Assembly: GCA_021234535.1 (NCBI GenBank)
Contig: CM037839.1
Span: 12,711,419-12,775,418, forward strand
Direction of reading: 5' to 3'
DNA length: 64,000 nucleotides
Origin: Stichopus chloronotus
Lineage: Eukaryota > Echinodermata > Holothuroidea > Aspidochirotida > Stichopodidae
The notes under the pieces are model-generated. The model was not told where the DNA came from. It ran no database searches and worked only from the letters and a program-made list of their open reading frames with translations. Positions within the stretch are counted from its first letter, which is position 1; each line of letters opens with the position of its first letter. The translations under genes and the position numbers were made by a program. Shown here one piece after another: positions 12,640 through 24,400 of this stretch.

Positions 12640-13160
12640 ATCACATTTCACATCCAATACTTATGAAAACTCTTTTTTTTTCCATATTTTTGCTCATTGG
12701 TTTTGTACTGACTGCATGCACATGAATTAGCACCATTGCAGAAATGTATATGGTCACAAAATTTTCCAATTTACTTAATTGCATCATTAATTACTCACTC
12801 ATTAAAGTTCATTTGCATGTGACACATGAGGATCCTCTTTAGTTTGACCACGGATCTGTCACTAGAGGCTTATGACAAGGAAACTTGACAGGTATTTACT
12901 GAATTTCACGAGGTGCCCTTTTGAAATGTCTATATATAAATACACCCTCATCATGTACAGTAGCGCCTCTGTTTTCAGGCAATATACAGTTTTAATAGGT
13001 AAACAATCAGACCTAATGTCCCATTACTCCATTAAACATGCATGTACAACAGAGATTTATCTGAGATGCTCCATGACCAAGAGGAGTGTGAACACTCCAA
13101 AAGGGCACTTTGAGTTGTTTTGTGAGACCTATCAAGTTTCCTCCACACACTAATGATATA
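12640..13160. repeat. dispersed repeat (family with GTGACACATGAGGATCCTC) and a foldback
   Basis: The left half shares GTGACACATGAGGATCCTC with 15740-16050. It also resembles 47040-47390 and, inverted, 20946-21270. Around 12880-13145 the sequence folds back. AAACTTGACAGGTATTTACTG and CACGAGGTGCCCTTTTG at the left match, in inverse, CAAAAGGGCACTTTGAG and GAGACCTATCAAGTTTCC at the right. Confidence 0.55.
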
Positions 13161-13660
13161 TGACCTTGGATACCAAATCTTTGCGCACCCAAAAATGAGG
13201 GTGACCTAAGGAATGGTGTCACCCTCTTTTGACATTTGGAAGAGTCTCCCTAGGCAGAAATACATTTTTCATAAATTGGCCTGTAATGAACCATTAAATG
13301 GATAAACAGCCAGACAGACAGATGGACAGAAAGACAGAAACAGAAACATAGGAATGACGTTGGTGCATAATGCATTGCAATATCTCAAACAGCTAAGCTA
13401 CGACAAAAATCAAAAAAAAAAAGGAAAGCATAGAAAATACATGTCACTAAAATACAGCACTGCCATGTGTACCACTACATTGTACTGGAACTAACTAGAG
13501 AAAAAGAATAGAAATGGACTCTCCATGCACCAACGAGGAGATAGATTCACCATCCATATGCACACTAAACATTAAAGTTGACAATAACTGCATTTATATA
13601 CAGTAGTACTGTAGGTATTACTGTAATCTTTTCTGCCCAGTATACCTTTTTGTCATGACA
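13160..13660. other. 3' flank of gene A
   Basis: This AT-rich sequence probably includes the 3' UTR of gene A. No convincing minus-strand AATAAA was found near the stop codon. It holds a short CAGACAGACAGATGGACAGAAAGACAG-like simple repeat near 13311-13340. Confidence 0.35.
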
Positions 13661-13662
13661 TC

Positions 13663-15482
13663 TCAGGTTCCCCCCCTGGTGTTAATGGTTTCAGAGAGAC
13701 AATTCACTGACATGGGTTCTTTCCTGTGTGCTTTCATTTCATGTCTGTTCAATTGAGGTCTTCTGGAAAATGATTGCTCGCAGTAACTGCACTGAAAGGG
13801 CCTCTCTCCGGTGTGTGTTCGTTCGTGTTCTTTTGATTGATGGCTATATGTGAATGACTTCTCACAGTAGCTACAAGAAAAAGGCTTTTCTCCAGTGTGT
13901 ATTCTTTTATGTCGTTTCAGGCGAGCTGTTGTCGAAAATGCTTTGCCACAGTCGTGGCACTCGAAAGGCCTCTCGCCGGTGTGAGTTCGTTCGTGGCTCT
14001 TCAGCGCATCACTACGTATATATGATTTCTCACAGTAGCTACAATGAAAGAGTTCTCCTGTATGTATTCTCTCATGTTCCTTTAAGGTACTTCTCTTCCT
14101 AAATGCTTTATCACATTGAGTGCACTGAAAAGGCTTCTCCCCTGTGTGAATTTTTTCATGGCTTTTCAATCGAGACCTTACTGAAAATGTTTTCTTACAG
14201 TGATCACACTGGAAAGGCTTCTCCCCAGTGTGTATTCGTTCATGGATGACCAATACTTGTTTATATGCAAATCCTTTCTGGCAGTAGCTACAAGAGTAGG
14301 GCTTCTCTCCTGTATGTGTTCTTTCATGAAATGTCAAATGCACTTTCTGTATAAATGCCTTCCCACAGTCACCACACCGAAAAGGCTTCTCTCCTGTGTG
14401 CATTCGTTTATGATCTTTCAACTGATCTCTTGTTGTAAATACTTTCTCACAGTAACTACAAGAATAAGGCTTCTCTCCTGTGTGTATTCTTTCATGTATC
14501 GTCATTTGAGATTTGGTAGGAAATCTTTTCACACAGTACTGGCAGTGGTAAGGCTTCTCTCCCGTGTGAGTTCGTTCGTGAGCTTGTAATCGATTTTTAC
14601 GTGGGAATGATTTCTTACAGAAGCCACAAGAATAAGGCTTCTCCCCTGTATGTGTTTTCAAATGATCTATCAAGCCCCCTTTCTGGGTAAATGCTCTCCC
14701 GCAGTAGTCACACTCGTATGGCCTCTCACCTCTGTGGATTCGTTCGTGCAATTCCAGATTATCCTTACGTGTGAATGTTTTCTCGCAGTAGCTGCAAGAG
14801 TAAGGCCTCTCTCCTGTATGTGTTCTTTCATGTGGTTTCAAACATGCTTTGTGTACAAATGCTTTCTCGCAATATGCGCACTGAAAAGGCTTCTCTTGGA
14901 CTGTGTGTATTCTTTTGTGCTTTCTCAATGAAGATTTTTGTGAAAATGTTTTTCCACAGTGGTGGCACTCCAAAGGGTTCTCTATGATGTGAAGTTGTTC
15001 AGGAACCTCAACAGAATAGCTGTGTCCACAGGGGTATTCTCCAATGTGTATTTGTTCATGTTTGTTCACCTCTTCTTGACTGAAAGCTTTTCCACAAAAT
15101 TTACACTTGTGAGGCCTACTATCACTATGTCTTCTTTGATGATCTTTTAACATACTCTGCTTTGTCAGTGTTTCGTCACATTGACTGCAGTTAAACAGCT
15201 CCCCTTCCATATGTATGCTTGTCTGTTGATTTAAAAGCCCTGAAATTGGACCAACTTGTATTTTGAGATCCTCATTTTCTCCATCCTTATTTTTTCCATC
15301 CTCGCTGGTCCCATCTTCATGGGCTTTATCCTCACTGACCCCATCTTGATGGGCTCCAACCTCTAAGCAGATAGACTGATGACTGGAGTAGCTCTGATCT
15401 GGTTCTTTCTGCTGGTTTTCATCTTGCTGGTGCTGTCCCTGGAGGTATGAGGTATCTTGATTTTCTGGTGCATAAAGAGATT
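13663..15482 (-). CDS. gene A coding exon 5: acidic leader and about 17 C2H2 zinc fingers
   Basis: The open frame runs a few codons upstream to an ATG at 15495, but gene B has a clear cag acceptor at the same place. The exon therefore probably starts at 15482 after tcctccag, and that upstream ATG is probably intronic. The first ~95 codons are Gln-rich and then contain three imperfect 10-residue acidic repeats of the type HQDGVSEDK. About 17 fingers of C-x2-C-x12-H-x3-H form follow; the second is one residue short and a relic around CGHSY lies between fingers 2 and 3. The last finger ends H-x4-H and a tail of about 20 residues precedes the stop. Helix residues differ between fingers, as expected for a selective multi-finger DNA reader. 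Confidence 0.93.
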
Positions 15483-18400
15483 CTGGAGGAGGCATGAAAT
15501 ACAGAAATGTCTGGAATAGATGACTGGGGATTTCTTCAAAGGGTTTTGATTTCCTATATTAACCAATGACAATCAAACTTAATCTGCAAAAACCTGAAAG
15601 TCACTGCATATGCCAACATATTCTAGTTGTATTACAGTATGAGCAACAAAATTGAGACATTTCGAATGTATCCTTGCTACTGTTCATACAGTAGATTGCA
15701 TTATTTGAAATAAAATGCTCTTGATGTATGGTCATTAAAGGGGGTCACTGAGTTGATATCGATAAGTTTGAGATGCTTCTCGAAAGGGTACAAACACATG
15801 GCAATGCTTATAGATAGCATAATTAGTCAAGTTTCATGTCCAATAGTTACGAAAAACTGTCAAAAGTTTTGAAATATGACCCTGACTTAATTGGTTGTGT
15901 GCATATGAAGTAGTACTCACATGAAAAGTGTCTTGTCACAAATTTTAAAAAACCAAATTGAATCTTTAATCACTCACTCATTAATGATCCATTGTATGTG
16001 ACACATGAGGATCCTCTTAGTTTGTCCATTTGTAATATGAGAGATCAGTCCAAGCTTTAACTCTTGATATATTTTTAAAGACCTTTATTTCTTCACTCTT
16101 CTTGACCTGAAATTACATTTGACATCCACCAAGAACAGCAAGGTATTTGCACTACTACTGTAGATGTCTTACACCTACCTACCACCGCCACTCGAGTGAA
16201 AGGCAAACGAGGGTGAGCTAGGCCTTAGAGGGAGCGGTGCTAGAATTGATTTGGAGGACGATTTGAGCAAAGATCAATGATGCATTAGTGATGCAAGGGG
16301 TAAGTATAGTCACTTGTGGATATCCACACCAGTGAGTTGTGAAGATTACACCTACCTACCACCGTGACTATATGAGATCTGTTCAAGCTGCATTCCTTCA
16401 GATATTGCTTTAACAGGGATTCACAATGTGACCCCAGTTGACCTAAAATGACCTCCTTTCTTTCTGAACAAATATAATAAACTATTGCACTCAATATGGT
16501 ACACCACTGCAGTACACCTACACAACAAAGTACAAGCTTCCATTCTTGAGATATTGTGTTTACAACACTTTCCCAATTTCACGCCTGTCGACCTCAAATG
16601 ACATCCTACCAAAAACAATGGGGTTCTCGTTATTAACGTAGAGCACCTATGGACAAAATATCAGATATGTCTTATGTTCCATTCTTGAGGTATCATGTTC
16701 ACAAGACACTTACACATGACCACCGAATAAGAAAGGTTAGGGTATTCATTAAAATAAAAAAGTGGTGTCTTTGTAATACCGTCTACCGTTTTGTATCCTG
16801 ACTCTACATGTACAGCACTTCTTTGTCCATCTCCACTAAACATACACTTTCGCTCAGTTTGCTTTTTAATCTGAACAATAACCCTTTTCAGTGTACCGGT
16901 TCAGGGTCTCAATGCATAATCTACAGGTGAAACCAGAAAAACAGCCAACAGCGACATTTGTGGGACATTGACTCACCCTAAATGTCACCTTCTTGTATAA
17001 ATCATAAATTAGTGCTTTCTTATACAAGCTCCATTTACAAATTGCATCTTTTTTAACTCCCCAGGGGGTGCACTGATAACACATAATTTTGGCACGAACT
17101 TCCCATTCTGGTAAGTAATCACACCTTCCGATCTCCCCACATCTTTCTTGTTTTGAGGTTCTTTGGTCTCTGATACAGCTTCTATCTTGAAATCTATCAT
17201 CAGGCTTTAATCCATCAAGTGACAGTAAATGTTGTAAGTGTAAACTTGATCTCTTTTTCTTTTCAAATTCATATTTTTTCCAATTGAACTTCAGATGATT
17301 TTATCTGGCCCTCTGAATGAGATCTTTTCAACAGTTATTATGTGCCACTGTGTGGTGAGACATCACATCAAGTTATCATACAGTTATAGGACTCAACTCC
17401 ATCAATACCTTTTAAAAATGTCCTTGACTACCGTCTGTGACAAAAACTGAGAAGTCCTGCCTCCAAACCACAAATTTATGGCAACCACAAGTAGGTCTAC
17501 TTATAATGAACAAATGGATAATTAAACACACAGAGGTTTGAAAATTCACCATACTGACATCACTGTCAAAGCCAAGAGGAGAACATCTAAGCAACTAAAA
17601 TGCTCCACACCTATAAGCCTGCTCATTATTCATTCAGTGCTCAGAAACTTGTACAGAGATCTTTTCAAAATTACGTTTAAATCTTTTGGGTCCAATGAAA
17701 CTCTGACTGACCGACCTCCTTAAGTTCTCAATGATAACAATAGAATTAACCTATGAAGCAAAGAAGTTTGTTATCTAGTTCAGAGAGGGATTACATTCAG
17801 TGGCTCTATTCTATCAAGCTCTGCTTCTGACATTTCATGAGACACTGATGGTCACTTCGTGGCAGAATGAGAGCACAATCTCCTGTTGGCCTGGCAACCA
17901 TCCCAGTCCATCAAAGAGCTCTTTGTAGTCATATCAGCCAAGTGGTTAAAGATGGTTTCATCTCCTTCTCGTAGCATCAACTAAATTTTCATCGAATTAT
18001 CTCCATTCAAGTGTTTGTTCCAAGAACAGATTAACTTTAGTCAACAATTTTGTCTCAGCCTCCTGTGATTTGGGCTGACATGTGAAAGTTTGTGATATGG
18101 CATATTTCTTGAAAGTTTTCTGACAGCTATTATTTTCATCACGACATTTACACACAGCTGATATAAAAAAGAAAAAAAAAAAGCACATTTGCTGTTCTCT
18201 GCCAGGTCTGCTTGCTACTTTGATTGTAAATTGTCCCAATTCATATTCTGATCCTTCATTCTTTATTGACATGGACAGACTATAGACTACTTGGTGGGTT
18301 GGCTTTTATACCATCTAAGTTAGGCCTAACATTTGTTGCTGTATCTGAAATTGCATCGAGTGGATGGTACATGTAGTTAAAAGCGGTTTAAGGTTTGTTA

Positions 18401-21400
18401 CACTTTCAAAACAGTTGTCCTGTTGCAGGGCAGTTTATGGTTCAAGTTTGGCCACATCTGACAGATTTACTGGCTTCTTTAATCTATCAACTTTTCAATA
18501 CTGGGCCTGGGATAATTTTGCACTTTCAAATGTTACTGGCAATTCCACACACTACACTATCCCTGACAAACTCATCAAAATTCGCATGACCTCATTCATA
18601 GTTTCAGTACAGTTACATATTGACTGAAGGTTTTATCAACTTGCTGGTATCTGGTAAAAAAAAACAAAACAAAAAAAAAAACAATGTCGTTTGTATGTCA
18701 CCTCCTTCTCTGGTATGCAATAATCTTTAAATCTTTTCATTAAAATCATTAACCTTTAAGCTGTTGCCTTCATTTTCATATAGCTCAATGTGTTATGTTC
18801 ATCTCCTGTCACATCCAGTGACAGGGAACGCTCAAGCTTTGTCCCTTTACTTCCAGCGTGGTTGTCACTTCTACAGATGAAAAATTTGCCTCTATCAAGC
18901 CTAACCTCAGCCATATACTGTATTCCAGATAAAGTGGCAAAAGTGGATTATGTTTATCCATATTTTGACTCTGTCACTTCTGAACTGACAGCATGTGATG
19001 CGGTCCATCAGTCATGTGACCTGAGGTCATGTCTATTACTGAATATGCATCACAATGGTTGGCCAATTAATATAGCAACTTAAAGTCATGCCATGTCATA
19101 AGGCTGCTATGAATATGATGTTCAGGGAGATTGCAGTAAGAACCATTCACTATGAATGATTACAACATGCTACGTAGAGAATGTTCCTATAATTTGTCAT
19201 GTTTTGGTCATGTATACTACTTAAAAGAAAGACAAGTACTGCATTGTAGAAGACAATGTCGATGAAATATGTACTACTAAGACCCCTGCAGTGTTTCCTT
19301 CGCTCAGTTTTATTATCACACAACCTTGTCAAGCTGATGTAGAGAGGTCCAGCGAACAAAGGCAATATTTGACACCAAGGGCACTTTCGAACTGGGTGAG
19401 TCTGTACCTGCGGTGGTCTGTAATACTTTTAAAGTACTCCACTTCAAAGATGTGTTAAGTCTACCTCATCACACAACACCATGGACAATATACAGAGTTA
19501 GAATGGTTGTGGTCTACAGTAGCCCTTAAGACAAAGTAACTAAATTAAACTCTGGAACACTCTATCTTCAGTAGTCCTTGGAACCACGAACTTGATATCA
19601 AACACTACAGACAGTGACATATATACAGGTCTTGTGTGCAGCTGTAAGAATGAAGTGTTTGGTATTTAACAGCAGAAAATAATCTTAGTGTTCACAGAGA
19701 CTTTCTACACAATACCTGTTGTTACAGAACAATTTTCTTCCATTTGAACATCTTCCACTGGTTCTTCAATCTTGATAATGATTTCATCTGCATAAAAGGA
19801 GGCAAGCAAATTGGTCACAAAAACAAAACTTACCACTGTATTACTACATACACCACACCTTAAGCCCACAATGCTAATGCTGTCAAATTGTTGTGATACT
19901 GTAATTGCTCGAGTGTGAACTATTAGCATTAGACACGGTCATACATTAATCAGTATCTCTGATAGAGACGGACAATTTTTGTTTGAATTTTTCTTTTTGG
20001 ACCAAGGTGCTCAAATTATGAGGCTCAGCTTCAACTCTGGCTCCGGTGACATCGCAATGATTGCTGTCAAGTTGAAGTGTCATATGGAGATATGGCATCC
20101 CTCTACTACAGTGAAGCACCCAGGAGTTTAGAAGGGAGGGGGGTTGAAAATTGCAAAAGACTAAATGAAGCACCACCATGTTTTGGAGCGGAGTGAATTA
20201 GATAAAAATATCTGTAAGATCTAAAGAAATCTCCATTTCAAGGTTACGCAAGGGTGGCCATAGTCCTCAAAAAAGATAATTTCATTCTTTTGACTGTCTC
20301 ACTTGCCCAAATTTGTCTACTTTTTTTGCCATAATTGGGGGACATGCCCTCCCCCCCCCCTTTCCTCATCTGCTTATGGTGCTTGGTTTGTTTTAGCCTG
20401 TAGGTTTAAAGTGTATAATAATGGCACACGGAAGATGCAATCTAAGAAAAACTTTCTTACAGATGGTATCATGCAAAGCCACAATTCCAGGCTATTTCAG
20501 CAAAATTTGCAATTACTGCTTCATCAGTACCTGTACTGTAACCAGTGCAAGGGTGAGGGTTCTACTGCTGAATAATTCAATTTGAAACAGTGCCACACAA
20601 ATGGCGGCCATGTGTGTATAAAGTACATGTGACTTTAAAGGGAAATAGGGCATTTGTTTAAGAGGAGACATCCACATTTTTTATACCAATGTTTGTTAAT
20701 GCAGAATGATAGATTGTTCAAAATAAGTCACTTCAAGAAATAAGCTCCTCACAGATAGAAATTCAGTTATTTGTTGCTCAACACTAATTTGTTCACCCAA
20801 ATTTCCACTACTCATCACATGCATAATGTTTTGAGGAGATGAAGCTTTGGTAGATGTTTATTGATGAGACTGAATGGTTTAACAATGATCACTGCTATTT
20901 TCTTTTGTATGTCATGTTGGTTTATTCTAAACGCCCTGTTTCCCTTTAATGGGGCACCTTGAATTGCTTTGTATAATTTACTAGATTCCTTTTCCAAATT
21001 TGTCAAGTTCCCTCCACATATGTATGAAAAATGGCCAATTATAATTAAGAGGATTGCCATGTGTCACACATGGATGATCATAAATGGTTGAGTCATTAAC
21101 AATTCAATCTGGTTTTTGAAAATTTGTGACTGGACACATTACAATTGTCAGTACAAGCTAGGGATAAATAATTCAAAAGTACTGACAGTTTTCATAACTA
21201 TTGGATGTTAAACTTGACTAATAATTAGCATTGCCATGTGGTTCACCCTTCAAAATCCTCACAAATGTATTGATACAGTATCAATTAAATGCACTGCTTA
21301 AACATTTGAATCAGTACAGATACATAAAAGAAACATTTGAATCAGTACAGATCCATTAAAAAATATAAAATTGTAGTCATTTATAGCTGAAGAAGTCATG

Positions 21401-24400
21401 TAAGATTAATCATACTCAAAATATAAAAAAAACTTTTTATATTTACCTGAAACAGGTGAAGGGTCTGGACTACCATCTTCTTCCCAATCATCTTCAAAGT
21501 ATTCTGTTTTTATAACAACAGCAATGTCCTCTGAAATGAAAGAAACTATAGGTCATTAAATTCATAATTATATACTGTGTACTACTGCCAACAGTACATA
21601 TATCTGCATAGTATGCATACTTCATTTCATACAGTAGATACCCACTCTACATTATACTGTATTTCGAACAGACATGATACGTATGTGCGAACAAGTTGTA
21701 CAGTTTCCCATATATCTTCACTCCCACAAGGTTCAGAAATTAATGAGATGTGTAGAATGTAGGGCTGCACCGAAACTGAAAAACTAAGTTCCAGCTGGTT
21801 TACACTAGTGCTGACTAGAGAGCATATATTGTGGAAGTATTCTTCATGTAGTAGTCACACCATATGCACAGTACTGTGTAGGGTACCTTTAGCAGACAGA
21901 GTGCTTCAGGTTGTAGAAACCATTTATATCTGATGTACAGTAGTAATGTTTTACCTTCAGAACTGATAAACTTACGCTGTTTGACTATTCTACTTACAGA
22001 CAGTGTATGCTAAACCTCTGTTCACCAACTTACTGTCAAGTGCTTGGTATAAAAGAAATAGTGTACAAAAATACTGAAACTTGAGTCCTTCTGAAAGTCA
22101 ATCAGTTTCAGCTCAAGTCATGAATTAGTTTTAAAGATTTGCAGTGAGTTTAGAATGCATATAGGTTTGCTTTGATCACGTATAATCAATCTGCTTTTGT
22201 CATTGCAGTGACATCTAACTTACAATTACAGGTTAGATTCCATCCTTACTTTCTATGTGATGTTGAGCCTATTTCTGTGCATACCTTTATATTGCAGTGT
22301 GTCCCTTGTGTAGGTACAGTACATCAGTTAGTGTTTTCTTTTTCCATTTGTAACTGCAGAACATGTCGTGAATTTTTAATGACTAATGTACACGAAACTC
22401 AAAAGAGTGATTTTCATGTAACATGGCCTTTGAATTAGTTGGCTAATTGGCACAGCACAGTGCGCATAATGCACCTTTAGTTGGGTGAGTGCCCTTCAAA
22501 GCTCACAAAGTCAATATACTGTGAAATACTGAAAGTGCAAAGAAAATATTTTATAATTACCTGAGACAGCTGAATGATCAGAACTATCATCTTCTTTGCA
22601 ACAATCTTCAAAGTATTCTTCTTTTATAGCGACACCACTGTCTTCTGAAATAAAACAAACTGGAGGTTACGATGGTACTGAGTACAGTTTGTATCCCTGC
22701 AGTGTGCTTCATTTAATGTGACACCATTCAGGGTTCAAAACGAGCAGAGCAAATACAGTATACTGTAATTGTGAACCAGAAGAGAAAAGGCCAAAAGTGT
22801 TTGGAATTCCTTGCCCTGTGGATATACTGCTCAGTAATATAACAATCATGGACCACTCAAATGACAAGAGAATAAGATTCCACAAAGATATCCTACTTGA
22901 AATATCCTTTTGGTAAGGTGTTAACAATGATATGTTGTTTATCATAGCAGTGACATACAGAGTACATATTGTATTTACCTTTGCCCTTTTTTCTTCCAAA
23001 CTAGGTATTAGCATATTTCCTAAACAAGTTTGTGGGTAAAAAATATCGAACCAGAGAGCCAAAAGGCATAGAGATTCCTTGTGTATGGTTATATTATAAC
23101 AAACATGAATTACCCACATGACAAGTACGAAAAATCAGTTACAGTTTATTCTTCTTGAAACATCATGGTAACAAGCGTTTGACCTTAAATGACCTTTCAC
23201 CTTCTCTTAAAACAAAAAGGTGCAAAAATTGATAGAAGTCATCTATTCAATATGGGCAATGCACATGCTAAGTATGAAATCCCTCACGGTTACTCTCCTT
23301 GAGTTATATTAAATGTTTACAAGATTTTGTCATTTTGATGGTGCATCAAATGACGTTCACCAAAAAAATCCAATATGAACTCGATATGAACAATACACAT
23401 GTTAGGTACGAGTCACAGTTATCCTTTTCTAGATACTGTATGGTGTTTACAAGGTTTGGGTAACTTGTTTTGGTGGAGGTAAAAGGTCATTGACCTCAAA
23501 TGACCTTTGACCTCCATAAAAACAACAGGGAACATCTAGTCAGAATGACCAACCCATACAGTAAGTATGAGATCAGCCAAGGTTACCCTTCTAGAGATGT
23601 TGTGCTTACAAAGTTCTTGCAGTATGTCCTCTTATGACCCCTAATGACCTTTGACTTGCACCAAAAACTGTAGGGATCACCAACTTAGTACGGTCAACCC
23701 ACACCTTAAGCATCACATCAGTCAAGGTTACCCTTCTGGGGATATCATGTTTACAAGTTTTGCATTGTGAACTCTGGTGACCTCAAATGACCTTTGACCT
23801 CCACCAAAAACAACAGGGGTCATCTACTTAGTATGGTAAACCTACACACTATAAGTATGAAATCAGTCAAGGTTACTCTTCTGGAAATATGTCAGTTAGT
23901 CAAACATGTTTCCCCCTCCCCCCTCACATTTCAATTTAAATTGATGCCCCTGCTGGCACCGCCCCTTGGAGAAATGATTGACCAAGGCAAGGATCTTATC
24001 GGTGAGCAGTATTGGTACAAGCTGATAATGGCATTACATATTTAGTAGGTCTGTATTTATAAGAAATGATGATTGTACCTGATAAAGTCTACCGATAACA
24101 AGCATTTCATCAAATTTCCTTATGCACAGTGCTTGGTTGTACAGTAGGCCTAAAAAATCTCTCCATAACTTTTGCACTGGTCTTGCGCAAGTAAATGTCA
24201 CCAACTTCTGCAGGACACCTAACTGTAGACCTTCCCATGCCACCTCTTGTGCAAATGTGTGATATATATATAACATTGTCAATTACCATGGAATGACTTT
24301 CTCCATTTCACCTTTCTTTGTCCTACTTCCTTGATATAATAAAGTTTATTTAAAGTTCAGGGACATCAGTTCACTGATATGAGCATATATATAGATATGA

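Noticed and set aside
13854..14931. Several open frames on the plus strand opposite the gene A finger exon.
   Set aside because: Antisense shadows of the 84-bp zinc-finger repeat; the repeated linker keeps the opposite frames open.
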